In this document: positions 44,318 through 53,239 of the stretch, piece after piece
Numbering within the stretch: position 1 is the stretch's first letter
Layout of the letters: each line of letters begins with the position of its first letter
NCBI GenBank assembly: GCA_031180725.1
Contig: JAPSLO010000003.1
Span: 418,741-482,740 of the forward strand
Length of the DNA stretch: 64,000 nucleotides
Source of the DNA: Roseomonas sp.
GTDB lineage: Bacteria > Pseudomonadota > Alphaproteobacteria > Acetobacterales > Acetobacteraceae
Reading direction: 5' to 3'
Program-made: the position numbers and the translations under genes
The notes under the pieces: model-generated
What the model was told of the DNA's origin: nothing
The model's input: only the letters and a program-made list of their open reading frames with translations
The model's database searches: none

Positions 44318-45061
44318 TCAGCGGCGCGGCTGCTGCGCAGGCGCCTGCTGCGCCGGGGTAGCCGGGCGCTGCGGCGGCTGGGCCGGGGCGGCGGCGGGCG
44401 CGGCACCTTCGGCCGGCGCGTTCTCGGGCGGCAGATTCACGCTGCGCAGCACGCGGTTCATCTGCGCGGAGACCTCGTCCGTGATGTCGAACGGCGCCTC
44501 GTTGTAGATGATCAGCGGGCGCGGCAGCACCAGGTTCACCCCGCGGCTGGCGGCGACCTGGCGGATTACAGCGCCCAACGCCTGTTCGATCTGCTGCAGG
44601 CCCTGCTGGGCAGCGCCGTCGATGGCGCGGGACCGGTCGCGGAAGATGCGTTGGGCATCGCTGATGCGGTCCTGCAGCGCGCGCTCGCGCTCGCGCAGCG
44701 TCTCGGGCGGCAGGGTGGCGCGGGCGGCCGCGAGGGATTGCTGCTCCTCACGCCAGCGGCCCTGTTCGCGCTGGAGATCCTCGTTCAGCTTGGCGCGGCG
44801 GCGCTCGATCTCCTCGCGCACCTGGTTGAAGGCGGCGGAGAGGCGCTGGACCTCCGGGATGTCGACAATGGCGATCACCGCCGCCGGTGGGCGCTGACCG
44901 GCGGCCGGGCGCTGCTGCGACTGCTGCGGGCGCTGCGCCTGGGGCTGGCCACCCTGCGGGCGCTGCTGGCCGGGAATGAACCAGTCCTGGCCCTGCTGCT
45001 GCTGCGCCATGGCGGGCGAGGCGAGGAGCAGGAGACCCGGAAGGAGATGGCGCAAGCGCAT
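44318..45061 (-). CDS. OmpH/Skp-family periplasmic chaperone
   Basis: This is a 247-residue periplasmic chaperone carrying unfolded outer-membrane proteins to the BAM complex. A signal peptide ([19 protein letters not shown]) is followed by an unusual Gln/Pro-rich low-complexity stretch (about residues 21-60). A typical Skp body follows, with a coiled-coil hairpin (about 75-150) beginning [15 protein letters not shown] and returning at [15 protein letters not shown]. The C terminus is Ala/Pro/Gln-rich. The extra low-complexity tails make it longer than E. coli Skp (161). It lies immediately after bamA, as in most Proteobacteria. Confidence 0.92.
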   Translation of the reverse strand: MRLRHLLPGLLLLASPAMAQQQQGQDWFIPGQQRPQGGQPQAQRPQQSQQRPAAGQRPPAAVIAIVDIPEVQRLSAAFNQVREEIERRRAKLNEDLQREQGRWREEQQSLAAARATLPPETLRERERALQDRISDAQRIFRDRSRAIDGAAQQGLQQIEQALGAVIRQVAASRGVNLVLPRPLIIYNEAPFDITDEVSAQMNRVLRSVNLPPENAPAEGAAPAAAPAQPPQRPATPAQQAPAQQPRR

Positions 45062-45084
45062 TGCGAAACGTGTCCCGAAGAAGG

Positions 45085-47415
45085 TCAGAAGCGGGTGCCG
45101 AAGCCGAAGCGCAGGAACTGCGTCTGATCGTACGGCTTCTTCACCACCGCCTGGGCCAGGTCGATGTTGATCAGGCCGACGGGCGTCCGCCAGGAGACGC
45201 CGATGCCCGCGCCGACGCGCGGCGAACTGTCATCCGCGACCCCCGGCCCGGTCACCGGCGTATCGGTCAGCGCGCCCACATCCACGAAGGCACGGCCGAG
45301 CAGCCCGATTTCCTGCGGCAGGGGCAGCGGGAAGCGCAGCTCCGTCGTCTGCGTCCAGATCAGGCGGCCGCCCAGCGGGTCGTTGCTGACGGTATCGCGC
45401 GGGCCGACACCGGCCTGCTCGAAGCCACGCAGATTGTCGCCGCCCAGGAAGAAGCGGTCGATGATTCGTTCCTCCTTGCCGCCCCAGGGGTTGAGCAGAC
45501 CGCCCCCGGCCTGGATCACCAGCACGTAGTCCGGATCGCCGAAATAGCGTTCCAGCGGGAAGTAGGTGGCCACGTCGCCGCGCAGGCGCACATAGTTCAC
45601 GTCGCCGCCCAGGCCCGCGAAGTCTGTGCCCAGCCGCACCACATAGCCCGAACGCGGCTCGATCCGGCTGTCCCGGCGGTCATAGGTGAGGGTCTGGCCG
45701 ATCTGCGAGAGCAGCGTCCTGCCCGTCTGCTCCCGGATGAAGCGCGAGGCGTCGGGCTGCACATCGTAGACGTTGCGGTTGACCAGGCTGTAGGTCCAGG
45801 CCTGCCGCAGATACTCGTTGAACTCGTAGCCTGCCCGTAGTGCGCCACCGACACGCCTTTCGGAGTAGGAGGCGATGTCCTGCAGGTCGCGCTGCAGCAG
45901 GAAGGCGTCCACGCCCACCGAGAGGTTGCGGTCCATGAAGGCCGGATCGGTGACCGAGATGTCCACTTGGCTGCGGCGCTGGGCCAGCAGCGCCTGCAGC
46001 CGCGCATCCACGCCGGTGCCCAGGATATTGCGCTCGCGGATGCCGAAATCCGCCAGCAGGCCAGCGTCGGTCGAGAAACCGCCGCCGAGCGAGATCTCGC
46101 CGGTCGGACGCTCGGTGACGGTGGTTGTCAGCACCGTGCGGTCCGGGCGGCTGCCGGTCTGCGCCTGGATGTCCACATTGGCGAAGTAGCCGAGGTCGCG
46201 GATGCGCTGGCGCGAACGGCGCACCTGCGCCGCATTGAAGGGGTCGCCTTCGGCCAGGCGGAACTCGCGCCGGATCACGCGATCCGCGGTGCGGCTGTTG
46301 CCGGTGATGTCGATGCGCTCGACATAGACGCGGCTGCCTTCGGCGATCTCGAAGGTGATGTCCACCTTGCGCGCCTCGCGGTCGCGGGTGACGCGGGGGC
46401 GCACCTCCACGAAGGGCACGCCGGTCAGGCCGACTGCGTCCGAGAGCGATTCGACCGCGCGCTCCACGGCATCGCCGTCGTACCAGTCGCCCTCGCTGAA
46501 GGGCACCTCGCGCCGCAGCCTTTCCGTGTCCACGCCGCGCAGCGTGCTGGTGATCGCCACCTGCCCCACCTGGTAGCGCACGCCTTCATCGATGGTGAAT
46601 GTGACGAAGAAGCCGCTGCGGTCCGGCGCCAGCTCGGCGGTGGAACCGGTGATCTGCACATCCGCATAGCCCTGGCGCAGGTAGTAGCGGCGCAGCAGTT
46701 CCCGGTCGAAGGCCAGGCGTTCGGGATCGTAGATGTCGGAGGTGGAGAGGATGCGGTACCACGCCTGCTCCCGCGTCGCGATCACGTCGCGCAGGCGGCT
46801 GTCGGAGAAGGCCGTGTTGCCGACGAAGTTCACGCGGCTGACCAGCGCGGCCTCGCCTTCCGAAATCTCGAAGACGACGTCCACGCGGTTCTGGTCGAGC
46901 TGAATGACCTTCGGCTCTACCCGCGCGGCGAAGCGGCCCCGGCGGGCATAGAGGTCGAGGATGCGCTGGCGGTCGGTGGTGGCCTGCTGCGGCGTGAACA
47001 CCGCGCGCGGCCGCAGCGCCACTTCCGCCCGCAGCAGATCGTCGGAGACGCGGCTGTTGCCCTCGAATGCCACGCGGTTGACGATCGGGTTTTCCTCCAC
47101 CTGCACGCGGATGCGGTCGCCGTCGCGCGTGATCTGCACGTCACGGAACAGGCCGGTGGCGAAGAGCGTGCGGAGGCTGCGGTCCATCCGGTCCGGGTCA
47201 TAGGCATCACCGGGCTGCAGCAGCATGTAGGAGCGGATGGTGTCCGCCTCGATCCGTTGGTTCCCCACGACATCGATGGCACGGACCATCTCGCCGGCCG
47301 AGCGCGCGGACGGCGCGGGCTGCGCAGCGCGGGGGCGCTGCTGCGCCACCGCCTGATGGGACAGGGCAATGGGGATCAGGGCGCTCGCAGCGAGCAGGAG
47401 GAGCCGGGTGGCCAA
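45085..47415 (-). CDS. bamA: Outer membrane protein assembly factor BamA
   Basis: This is a 776-residue Omp85 protein inserting beta-barrel proteins into the outer membrane. A signal peptide (about residues 1-24, ending AVA-QQ) precedes five POTRA domains (from about 42 to 425) and a C-terminal 16-strand barrel. The barrel includes the conserved lid motif in DNLRGFEQAGVGPRD. The final residue is Phe (FGFGTRF), a BAM-recognised C-terminal signal. The first residue is a TTG codon; AGGGA lies about 11 bases upstream and no better start is evident before the signal peptide. It is between rseP and the skp-like gene. Confidence 0.97.
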   Translation of the reverse strand: MATRLLLLAASALIPIALSHQAVAQQRPRAAQPAPSARSAGEMVRAIDVVGNQRIEADTIRSYMLLQPGDAYDPDRMDRSLRTLFATGLFRDVQITRDGDRIRVQVEENPIVNRVAFEGNSRVSDDLLRAEVALRPRAVFTPQQATTDRQRILDLYARRGRFAARVEPKVIQLDQNRVDVVFEISEGEAALVSRVNFVGNTAFSDSRLRDVIATREQAWYRILSTSDIYDPERLAFDRELLRRYYLRQGYADVQITGSTAELAPDRSGFFVTFTIDEGVRYQVGQVAITSTLRGVDTERLRREVPFSEGDWYDGDAVERAVESLSDAVGLTGVPFVEVRPRVTRDREARKVDITFEIAEGSRVYVERIDITGNSRTADRVIRREFRLAEGDPFNAAQVRRSRQRIRDLGYFANVDIQAQTGSRPDRTVLTTTVTERPTGEISLGGGFSTDAGLLADFGIRERNILGTGVDARLQALLAQRRSQVDISVTDPAFMDRNLSVGVDAFLLQRDLQDIASYSERRVGGALRAGYEFNEYLRQAWTYSLVNRNVYDVQPDASRFIREQTGRTLLSQIGQTLTYDRRDSRIEPRSGYVVRLGTDFAGLGGDVNYVRLRGDVATYFPLERYFGDPDYVLVIQAGGGLLNPWGGKEERIIDRFFLGGDNLRGFEQAGVGPRDTVSNDPLGGRLIWTQTTELRFPLPLPQEIGLLGRAFVDVGALTDTPVTGPGVADDSSPRVGAGIGVSWRTPVGLINIDLAQAVVKKPYDQTQFLRFGFGTRF

Positions 47416-47507
47416 GGCTGACGTTTCCCTGGGCGGGTTGGGCGGCCGCCACCCTTAGCCGAAGCCTGGGAACCGCACCACCCCGCACCCTGCGCAAGGC
47501 TTGTTTC

Positions 47508-47547
47508 AGCGCCTTTCGCCGGCCCCGAGGGCCGGCGACTCGGCGCT
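47508..47547. other. GC-rich stem-loop between bamA and rseP
   Basis: TCGCCGGCC and GGCCGGCGA form a nine-base stem with a five-base loop, and AGCGCC with GGCGCT add an outer stem. No T-run follows on either strand, so it is probably a pause or processing hairpin rather than a terminator. The 143-base spacer contains no gene. Confidence 0.45.
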
Positions 47548-47558
47548 TCAGCCCGGCT

Positions 47559-48668
47559 TCACCCCAGCAATTCCGCCGCCCGCCTGACCCATTCCAGCTT
47601 CTGCAGGTCTTTCCAGGTGGCGAAGACGAACAGCGCGATCAGCAGCGCGAATCCGGCCCGGAAGCCCATCTCCTGCGCGCGGGCGGGCAGCGGGCGCCCG
47701 CGGATCGCTTCCGCCGCGTAGAACAGCAGATGCCCGCCATCCAGCACCGGCACGGGGAAAAGGTTGATCAGCGCCAGGTTCACCGACAGCACGGCCATGA
47801 AGCCGATCAGGCTGACCAGGCCGAGCCGTGCCGCCTCTCCTGCGATCATGCCGATGCCAAGCGGTCCACCGATGTCATCCGTGCCGCGGCTGCCGGTGAT
47901 CATCTGGCCCACCGCCTGCAAGGTCTGCACGCTGACATCCCAGGTCTGCACCACGCCCTGCCAAAGCGCGGAGAGAGGATCCAGCCGCTCGAACCGCGCG
48001 GCGCCGGCGCCGACGCCGAGCACGCCCAGCGTCTCCTCGCCCTGCGCGCGGCCGTCCGGCGTGGCGGTCACGGTGCGTTCCGCGCCGTCGCGCAGGATGG
48101 TGATCTGCACCGGCTGACCGGCGCGCGGCCGGATGTGGCGCTGCACCTGCTCGAAGCGGGTCACACGCTGGCCGTCCAGCGCCACGATCTCATCGCCCGG
48201 CTGCAGGCCGGCCCGCGCCGCGGCGGAGCTTTCGGCCACGGTGCCGATCGCGGTGGTCGCCTGCGGCAGCCCGACGGTGGAATAGATGCCGGCGAAGAGC
48301 AGCGCGGCCAGGGCGAAGTTCGCCACCGGCCCGGCGGCCACCACGATGGCGCGGTCCCTCACCGGCTTCTCATGGAAGGTCTCGCCAGGGCGCCAGGCGG
48401 CACGAACCTCGGGCGGAGCCTCCTCCGGCGTCTCCTGGCCATGCAGCTTCACATAGCCGCCGAGGGGGATCCAGCCGACGCGCCATTCGGTGCCGCGCCG
48501 GTCGGTCCAGGCCGCGATCGGGCGGCCGAAGCCTACCGCGAAGCGTTCCACATGCACGCCGCGCCAGCGGGCGGCGAGGTAGTGGCCGAGTTCATGGATG
48601 AAGACGAGGACACCGAGCACCACCACGAAGGCGAGCACGGTGCGGACCGGATCGGGCAGGAAATCCAC
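47559..48668 (-). CDS. rseP: RIP metalloprotease RseP
   Basis: This is a 369-residue inner-membrane site-2 protease that cleaves anti-sigma factors and signal-peptide remnants. The zinc site is HELGH (H25, E26, H29), with the aspartate in NLFPVPVLDGGHL. One PDZ domain is recognisable from AAARAGLQPGDEIVALDGQRV. I start at a GTG at 48668, since GGAG lies six bases before it and the preceding dxr stop is 19 bases away; upstream in-frame TTG (48680) is possible. It follows dxr and precedes bamA, the usual envelope-stress context. Confidence 0.95.
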   Translation of the reverse strand: MDFLPDPVRTVLAFVVVLGVLVFIHELGHYLAARWRGVHVERFAVGFGRPIAAWTDRRGTEWRVGWIPLGGYVKLHGQETPEEAPPEVRAAWRPGETFHEKPVRDRAIVVAAGPVANFALAALLFAGIYSTVGLPQATTAIGTVAESSAAARAGLQPGDEIVALDGQRVTRFEQVQRHIRPRAGQPVQITILRDGAERTVTATPDGRAQGEETLGVLGVGAGAARFERLDPLSALWQGVVQTWDVSVQTLQAVGQMITGSRGTDDIGGPLGIGMIAGEAARLGLVSLIGFMAVLSVNLALINLFPVPVLDGGHLLFYAAEAIRGRPLPARAQEMGFRAGFALLIALFVFATWKDLQKLEWVRRAAELLG

Positions 48669-48687
48669 TAGCGTCTCCAACAGGATC

Positions 48688-49854
48688 TCAGGCAGCAGCG
48701 CGCGCGGCGGCGATGCGGGCGGCCTCGGCCCTGGCCGCGGCATCCAACGCCAGGATCGCCTCCAGGCCGTCCGGTTGGCCGGCCGGCAGGCGAGCCAGCG
48801 CTTCCTCCACCACCGTCGCGATGTCCAGGAAGCCTAGCCGGCGCGCCAGGAAGAGCGCCACCGCTGTCTCATTCGCGGCATTCAATATGGTGGGCGCCCC
48901 ACCGCCCGCCAACAAGGCCTCGCGCGCCAGGCGCAGGGCGGGGAAGCGGACCGGATCGGGAGCATCGAAGTCCAGCCGGGCCAGGGCAGCCAAGTCCAGC
49001 CGCGGCATCTCGGCCCGCATCCGCTGCGGCCAGGCCAGGGCATGGGCAATGGGGGTCCGCATGTCCGGCGTGCCAAGCTGCGCCAGGAGCGAGCCATCGG
49101 CATACTGCACCATGCCATGCACGGCCGATTGCGGGTGGACCAGCACCTCAATCCGGTCGGGCGGTAGCGAAAACAGGCGCGCTGCCTCGATCACCTCCAG
49201 CCCCTTGTTCATCATGGTGGCGCTGTCGATGCTGATCTTGGCGCCCATGGACCAGACCGGGTGGCGCAGCGCCTGTTCCGGCGTGGCCTTGGCCATGCGT
49301 TCCGCCGGCCAGTCCCGGAACGGGCCGCCGGAAGCGGTCAGCACGATCTTCTCCACCTGAGCCGGGTCGCAGCCGGCCAGGCACTGGAAGACGGCATTGT
49401 GCTCGGAATCCACCGGCAGCAGCGTCGCACCGCCGCGGTGCGCCGCGGCCAGCACCAGGTCGGCGGCGCAGACCAGGCTTTCCTTGTTGGCCAGCGCCAG
49501 GGTTCCGCCGCGGTCCAGCGCCGCCAGGGTGGGGCGTAGCCCGGCCGCGCCGACGATAGCCGCCATGGTCCAGGCGGCGGGGCGGGACGCAGCCTCCAGC
49601 ACCGCGTCCGGCCCGGCGCCGCAGGCGATGCCGGTGCCGGTCAGTGCCTGCCGAAGCGCCGGGTAGCAGGCGGGATCCGCGACCGCGGCGAAGCGCGCGC
49701 CGAAACGGCGCGCCTGATCCGCCAGCGCTGCCGCATCCCGCCCGGCCACCAGAGCCTCCACCCGGAAGCTCCCTGGGGGGGCGGCCTCGATCAGCGCCAG
49801 GGTGGAGCGCCCGACGGAGCCTGTACTGCCCAGGATGGAGACCGAGCGCGTCAT
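48688..49854 (-). CDS. dxr: 1-deoxy-D-xylulose-5-phosphate reductoisomerase
   Basis: This is a 388-residue NADPH enzyme making 2-C-methyl-D-erythritol 4-phosphate, the committed MEP isoprenoid step. VSILGSTGSVG is the NADPH-binding loop, NKESLV and LPVDSEHNAVFQCL include metal and substrate ligands, and SATMMNKGLEVIEA and the MVQYADGS segment are typical. I start at MTRSVSILG (49854), five bases after the cdsA stop; the frame upstream lies within cdsA. Its product feeds UppS. Confidence 0.97.
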   Translation of the reverse strand: MTRSVSILGSTGSVGRSTLALIEAAPPGSFRVEALVAGRDAAALADQARRFGARFAAVADPACYPALRQALTGTGIACGAGPDAVLEAASRPAAWTMAAIVGAAGLRPTLAALDRGGTLALANKESLVCAADLVLAAAHRGGATLLPVDSEHNAVFQCLAGCDPAQVEKIVLTASGGPFRDWPAERMAKATPEQALRHPVWSMGAKISIDSATMMNKGLEVIEAARLFSLPPDRIEVLVHPQSAVHGMVQYADGSLLAQLGTPDMRTPIAHALAWPQRMRAEMPRLDLAALARLDFDAPDPVRFPALRLAREALLAGGGAPTILNAANETAVALFLARRLGFLDIATVVEEALARLPAGQPDGLEAILALDAAARAEAARIAAARAAA

Positions 49855-49858
49855 CGTC

Positions 49859-50716
49859 TCACCGCCAGTCCCACAGCAGCCGGCCATAGCCAAGCAGGAA
49901 GGAGAGCACCGCCGCCACCGGTGCCGCCGCCAGCACGCCATCCAGCCGGTCCAGCAGCCCGCCATGGCCAGGGATCAGGTGGGAACTGTCCTTCACCTGG
50001 AAATGCCGCTTGATGGCGCTTTCCAGCAAGTCTCCAAGCTGCGAGGCCACGCCCAGCACCGCCGCCACCACCAGCACCGGCCCCGGCTGCGCCCAGGGGC
50101 TGAAGGCCAGCGCGACGCAAAGCCCAACGGCCAGCGCCGCGGCCAGCCCGCCCAGCGCGCCGGACCAGGTCTTGTTGGGCGAGACCGCCGGCCAGAGCTT
50201 CGGCCCCCCGAAGGCCCGCCCCGCCGTATAGGCGCCGATATCCGAGGCCCAGACCACGGCGAAGAGGAACAGCACATTGGCCCGTCCCCCCTCGTTGGCG
50301 TGCCGCAACTCGATCAGCGCGACACCGGCCAGGCCGATATAGAGCACGCCGAGCGCCAGCCGGCCGGTCGGTTGGGTCAGACCCACCGCCATGCTGCGCG
50401 CGAACCACCACGAGACCGCGAAACCCAGTGCCAGCACCACGAGTGCCCAGCGCGTCTGGTCCTGCACCGCCAGCGCGCCGGCGGCGAAGACCGCGATCGG
50501 CACCGCCATGCCCGGCAGCACCCGCACCCGGCGGCCGCACATATGCACCCATTCCCAGGCCAGCAGCGCCACCGCCAGCGCCATCATGCCGGTGAAGGCC
50601 TCGGCACCCAGCCAGATACAGGCCACCGCTGCCGGCCCCAGCACCAGTGCCGAGAGGAAACGCTTGCGGAGATCGCCCCAACGCTTGGCGCGCGCGGCCT
50701 CGGCAGGCCCAATCAT
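49859..50716 (-). CDS. cdsA: Phosphatidate cytidylyltransferase
   Basis: This is a 285-residue inner-membrane enzyme making CDP-diacylglycerol from phosphatidate and CTP. It has about eight hydrophobic segments. The CDS signature is complete near the C terminus: SQLGDLLESAIKRHFQVKDSS, then LIPGHGGLLDRLDG. An earlier WASDIGAYTAGRAFGG and the PNKTWSGALGG stretch are also typical. I start at MIGPAEAARAKRWGDLRKRFL (50716); the frame upstream lies in the hairpin-rich spacer. uppS ends 156 bases upstream, a larger gap than in most relatives. Confidence 0.96.
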   Translation of the reverse strand: MIGPAEAARAKRWGDLRKRFLSALVLGPAAVACIWLGAEAFTGMMALAVALLAWEWVHMCGRRVRVLPGMAVPIAVFAAGALAVQDQTRWALVVLALGFAVSWWFARSMAVGLTQPTGRLALGVLYIGLAGVALIELRHANEGGRANVLFLFAVVWASDIGAYTAGRAFGGPKLWPAVSPNKTWSGALGGLAAALAVGLCVALAFSPWAQPGPVLVVAAVLGVASQLGDLLESAIKRHFQVKDSSHLIPGHGGLLDRLDGVLAAAPVAAVLSFLLGYGRLLWDWR

Positions 50717-50745
50717 GGATGCGCCTGGACGGCGCTGTCGCGTCC

Positions 50746-50844
50746 GGGGAGGGCTTTGCCCTCCCCAAGCCCCGCCCACCGGGAGCCTGGGAGCAGCCTT
50801 TGGCCCGGGGTGGGGTAGGTCCGGGAGGGGCCTTGCCCCTCCCG
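50746..50844. repeat. Twin GC-rich hairpins between uppS and cdsA
   Basis: Two related hairpins flank a GC-rich segment. GGGGAGGGC-TTT-GCCCTCCCC is at 50746-50766, and CGGGAGGGGC-CTT-GCCCCTCCCG is at 50822-50844. Loops are three bases and stems are perfect. The spacer interrupts an otherwise compact operon. The hairpins may attenuate, pause or stabilise mRNA, or be a family of intergenic repeats. Confidence 0.6.
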
Positions 50845-50872
50845 AGAAGCCACAGCGGCCATCCAGCGCACC

Positions 50873-51628
50873 CTATGCCGCGCGCGCGCCGTAGCGGCGG
50901 TCGCGGCGGGCGTATTCGCCGCAGGCGGCGGCCAGGTGGCTGGCGCCGTAGTCGGGCCACAGCACATCCTGGAACACGAATTCCGCATAGGCGGACTGCC
51001 AGAGCAGGAAGTTGGACAGGCGTTGCTCGCCGGAGGTGCGGATGATGAGGTCCGGATCCGGCATGCCGGCCGTGCCGAGAAAGCTGCCGAAGCATTCCTC
51101 GTCCACCGATTCGGGGTCGAGGCGACCGGCCGCGGCACGGCGCGCGATCTCCCGTGCCGCGGTGACGATCTCGGCGCGGCCGCCATAGGACAGGGCGACG
51201 TTCAGGTTCAGCCTGGTGCCGCCTTCGGTCGCCTCCTCGGCCCGCAGGATGGCGCGCAGCAGGTCAGGGCCGAAGCGTTCGCGTTCGCCGATCACCCGCA
51301 GGCGCACGCCTTCCTTCACCAGGCGCGAGACCTCATGGGAGAGGTAATGACGCAGCAGCAGCGTCAGGTCCTGCACCTCATCCGCCGGACGGCGCCAATT
51401 CTCGGAAGAAAAGGCGAAGAGGGTCAGCCAGCCGATCCCGGCCTCCCCGGCCGCCTCGATGGTGCGGCGCGCGGCCTCGGCGCCGGCCTTGTGGCCCAGC
51501 GCGCGCGGCAAGCCGCGGGCGGCCGCCCAGCGGCCGTTGCCGTCCATGATGATGCCGACATGGCGCGGCACCTTGCTTCCGGCGACCACTGCCGTTGCCG
51601 GCTTGGCCGCCGCGCTCATCCCATCCAT
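50873..51628 (-). CDS. uppS: Isoprenyl transferase, undecaprenyl diphosphate synthase
   Basis: This is a 251-residue cis-prenyltransferase making undecaprenyl diphosphate, the lipid carrier for peptidoglycan and surface glycans. Diagnostic segments are HVGIIMDGNGRWAAARG, LTLFAFSSENWRRP and DLIIRTSGEQRLSNFLLWQSAYAEF. It starts with ATG at 51628; a second in-frame ATG at 51619 would trim three residues. It lies 22 bases downstream of frr. Confidence 0.97.
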   Translation of the reverse strand: MDGMSAAAKPATAVVAGSKVPRHVGIIMDGNGRWAAARGLPRALGHKAGAEAARRTIEAAGEAGIGWLTLFAFSSENWRRPADEVQDLTLLLRHYLSHEVSRLVKEGVRLRVIGERERFGPDLLRAILRAEEATEGGTRLNLNVALSYGGRAEIVTAAREIARRAAAGRLDPESVDEECFGSFLGTAGMPDPDLIIRTSGEQRLSNFLLWQSAYAEFVFQDVLWPDYGASHLAAACGEYARRDRRYGARAA

Positions 51629-51650
51629 CCGCGCCTCTCCCCGGACCGGC

Positions 51651-52223
51651 TCAGCCAGCCCGGATGTCCTTCTCCTTCTCGGCCAGCGCGGCGTCGATCT
51701 GCTTGATGTGCGCGTCGGTCATCTTCTGCACTTCGTCGCTCCAGCGCTTGACGTCGTCCTGGCTGGCCTCGGACTTCTTGTCCTTCTCCCAACTCTTCAC
51801 CGTCTCCATGCCGTCGCGGCGCACGCCGCGCACGGCCACGCGGGCGGCCTCGGCGTATTTGGCGGCCGTCTTGGCCAGCTCGTTGCGCCGCTCCTGCGTC
51901 AGCGGCGGCAGCGGCACGCGAATGACCTGGCCTTCGGCCATCGGGTTCAGGCCCAGGCCGGAATCACGGATCGCCACTTCGACCTGCTTGGTGATGGAGC
52001 GGTCGAAGACCTGCACCGAGAGCAGCCCCGGCCCGGCGACCGAGATATTGGCCACCTGGTTCAGCGGCTGGTTGGTGCCGTACGCCTCAACGCGCACCGG
52101 CTCCAGCAGGGCCGGTGTGGCACGGCCGGTGCGCAGCCCAGCAAACTCCTTCCTCAGCGTCTCCATCGCGCCGTCCATGCGGCGCTGCAGGTCACGCTTC
52201 AGCGCGTCGAAATCGGCGGGCAT
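51651..52223 (-). CDS. frr: Ribosome recycling factor
   Basis: This is a 190-residue factor that splits post-termination ribosomes with EF-G. The opening MPADFDALKRDLQRRMDGAME is family-like. LRTGRATPALLEPV and NISVAGPGLLSVQVFDRS are hallmark positions, and the C-terminal EVQKMTDAHIKQIDAALAEKEKDI closes the three-helix bundle. It lies 21 bases downstream of pyrH in the same operon. Confidence 0.97.
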   Translation of the reverse strand: MPADFDALKRDLQRRMDGAMETLRKEFAGLRTGRATPALLEPVRVEAYGTNQPLNQVANISVAGPGLLSVQVFDRSITKQVEVAIRDSGLGLNPMAEGQVIRVPLPPLTQERRNELAKTAAKYAEAARVAVRGVRRDGMETVKSWEKDKKSEASQDDVKRWSDEVQKMTDAHIKQIDAALAEKEKDIRAG

Positions 52224-52244
52224 GGCCCTTCCCCCTTCTTCTTC

Positions 52245-52967
52245 TTACAGATCCACCACCGTGGTGAACTTCCCCTCGCCCTTCATGACGGCGGTGAAGG
52301 CACCCGGCTCGTGGATGTTGAAGACGACGATCGGCAGCTTGTTCTCGCGCGCCAGCGAGATGGCGGCGGCGTCCATCACCGCCAGGTCGCGCGCCAGCAT
52401 GTCGAGATAGGTCAGCGTCACGTAGCGCTCGGCCTTCGGGTTCTTGCGGGGGTCGGCGGAATAGACGCCGTCCACCTGCGTGCCCTTCAGCAACGCGTCG
52501 CAGCCCATCTCGGCGGCACGCAGTGCGGCCGCGGTGTCGGTGGTGAAAAAGGGATTGCCGGTGCCGGCGGCGAAGATCACCACGCGGCCCTTCTCCATAT
52601 GCCGGACGGCGCGGCGGCGAATGAAGGGCTCGCAGAGGCTGGCCATCGGAATGGCGCTCTGCACGCGGGTATTCACGCCGAGCTTCTCCAGCCAGTTCTG
52701 CATGGCCAGCGCGTTCATCACGGTGGCCAGCATGCCCATGCCGTCGGCCTGGGTGCGGTCCATGCCGGCCGAGGCGCCGGCCACGCCGCGGAAGATGTTG
52801 CCGCCGCCGATCACCAGGCAGACCTGCACGCCGAGATCCACCACGCCGCGGATGTCCTCGGCAATGGCCTTCAGCGTCTCAAGGTCGAGGCCGTAGTCGC
52901 GCGCGCCCATCAGCGCCTCGCCGGACACCTTGAGGAGGACGCGGCGGTAGCGGGGGGTATCGGTCAT
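52245..52967 (-). CDS. pyrH: Uridylate kinase
   Basis: This is a 240-residue hexameric UMP kinase of the amino-acid-kinase fold. [13 protein letters not shown] is the N-terminal phosphate-binding loop, [10 protein letters not shown] the UMP-binding loop, and [18 protein letters not shown] the UMP and ATP contact segment. GGAG lies six bases before the ATG (52967). Transcription from tsf may stop at the hairpin at 53107-53134, so pyrH may have a promoter of its own. Confidence 0.97.
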   Translation of the reverse strand: MTDTPRYRRVLLKVSGEALMGARDYGLDLETLKAIAEDIRGVVDLGVQVCLVIGGGNIFRGVAGASAGMDRTQADGMGMLATVMNALAMQNWLEKLGVNTRVQSAIPMASLCEPFIRRRAVRHMEKGRVVIFAAGTGNPFFTTDTAAALRAAEMGCDALLKGTQVDGVYSADPRKNPKAERYVTLTYLDMLARDLAVMDAAAISLARENKLPIVVFNIHEPGAFTAVMKGEGKFTTVVDL

Positions 52968-53106
52968 CAGGTCTCCGGAGGTCGCAGGCGGGGCGGAGCG
53001 GAGGGCGGCGGAAGATAGGCGCCGCGGTGTGGCAACCGCAAGGCAAGGCGATGCACATCCTGGCGGAGCTTTGCCTGGCCGGCCCGCCCCAGACGCCATC
53101 GCAAAG

Positions 53107-53134
53107 CGGCCCGGGATGTTGGCACCCCGGGCCG
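53107..53134. terminator. Bidirectional-looking terminator between tsf and pyrH
   Basis: CGGCCCGGG and CCCGGGCCG form a perfect nine-base stem around a ten-base loop. On the minus strand, the transcript direction of tsf, the stem is followed by CTTTGCG. It resembles a short-T terminator. The rest of the 272-base spacer holds no gene; a promoter for pyrH could lie downstream of it. Confidence 0.55.
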
Positions 53135-53239
53135 TTCAATTCTCGTAATGCCGGTCAGGTCCCAGCGGCGTGCCGGGCCCTGGCTCCGGGCTGTCCCGCC
53201 GCGGCCCTAGCCGGGCGGAACAGGCCGGCGTCCGCGGGC

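Noticed and set aside
45967..47421. 484-codon open frame on the plus strand
   Set aside because: It is antisense to bamA and has no recognisable features.
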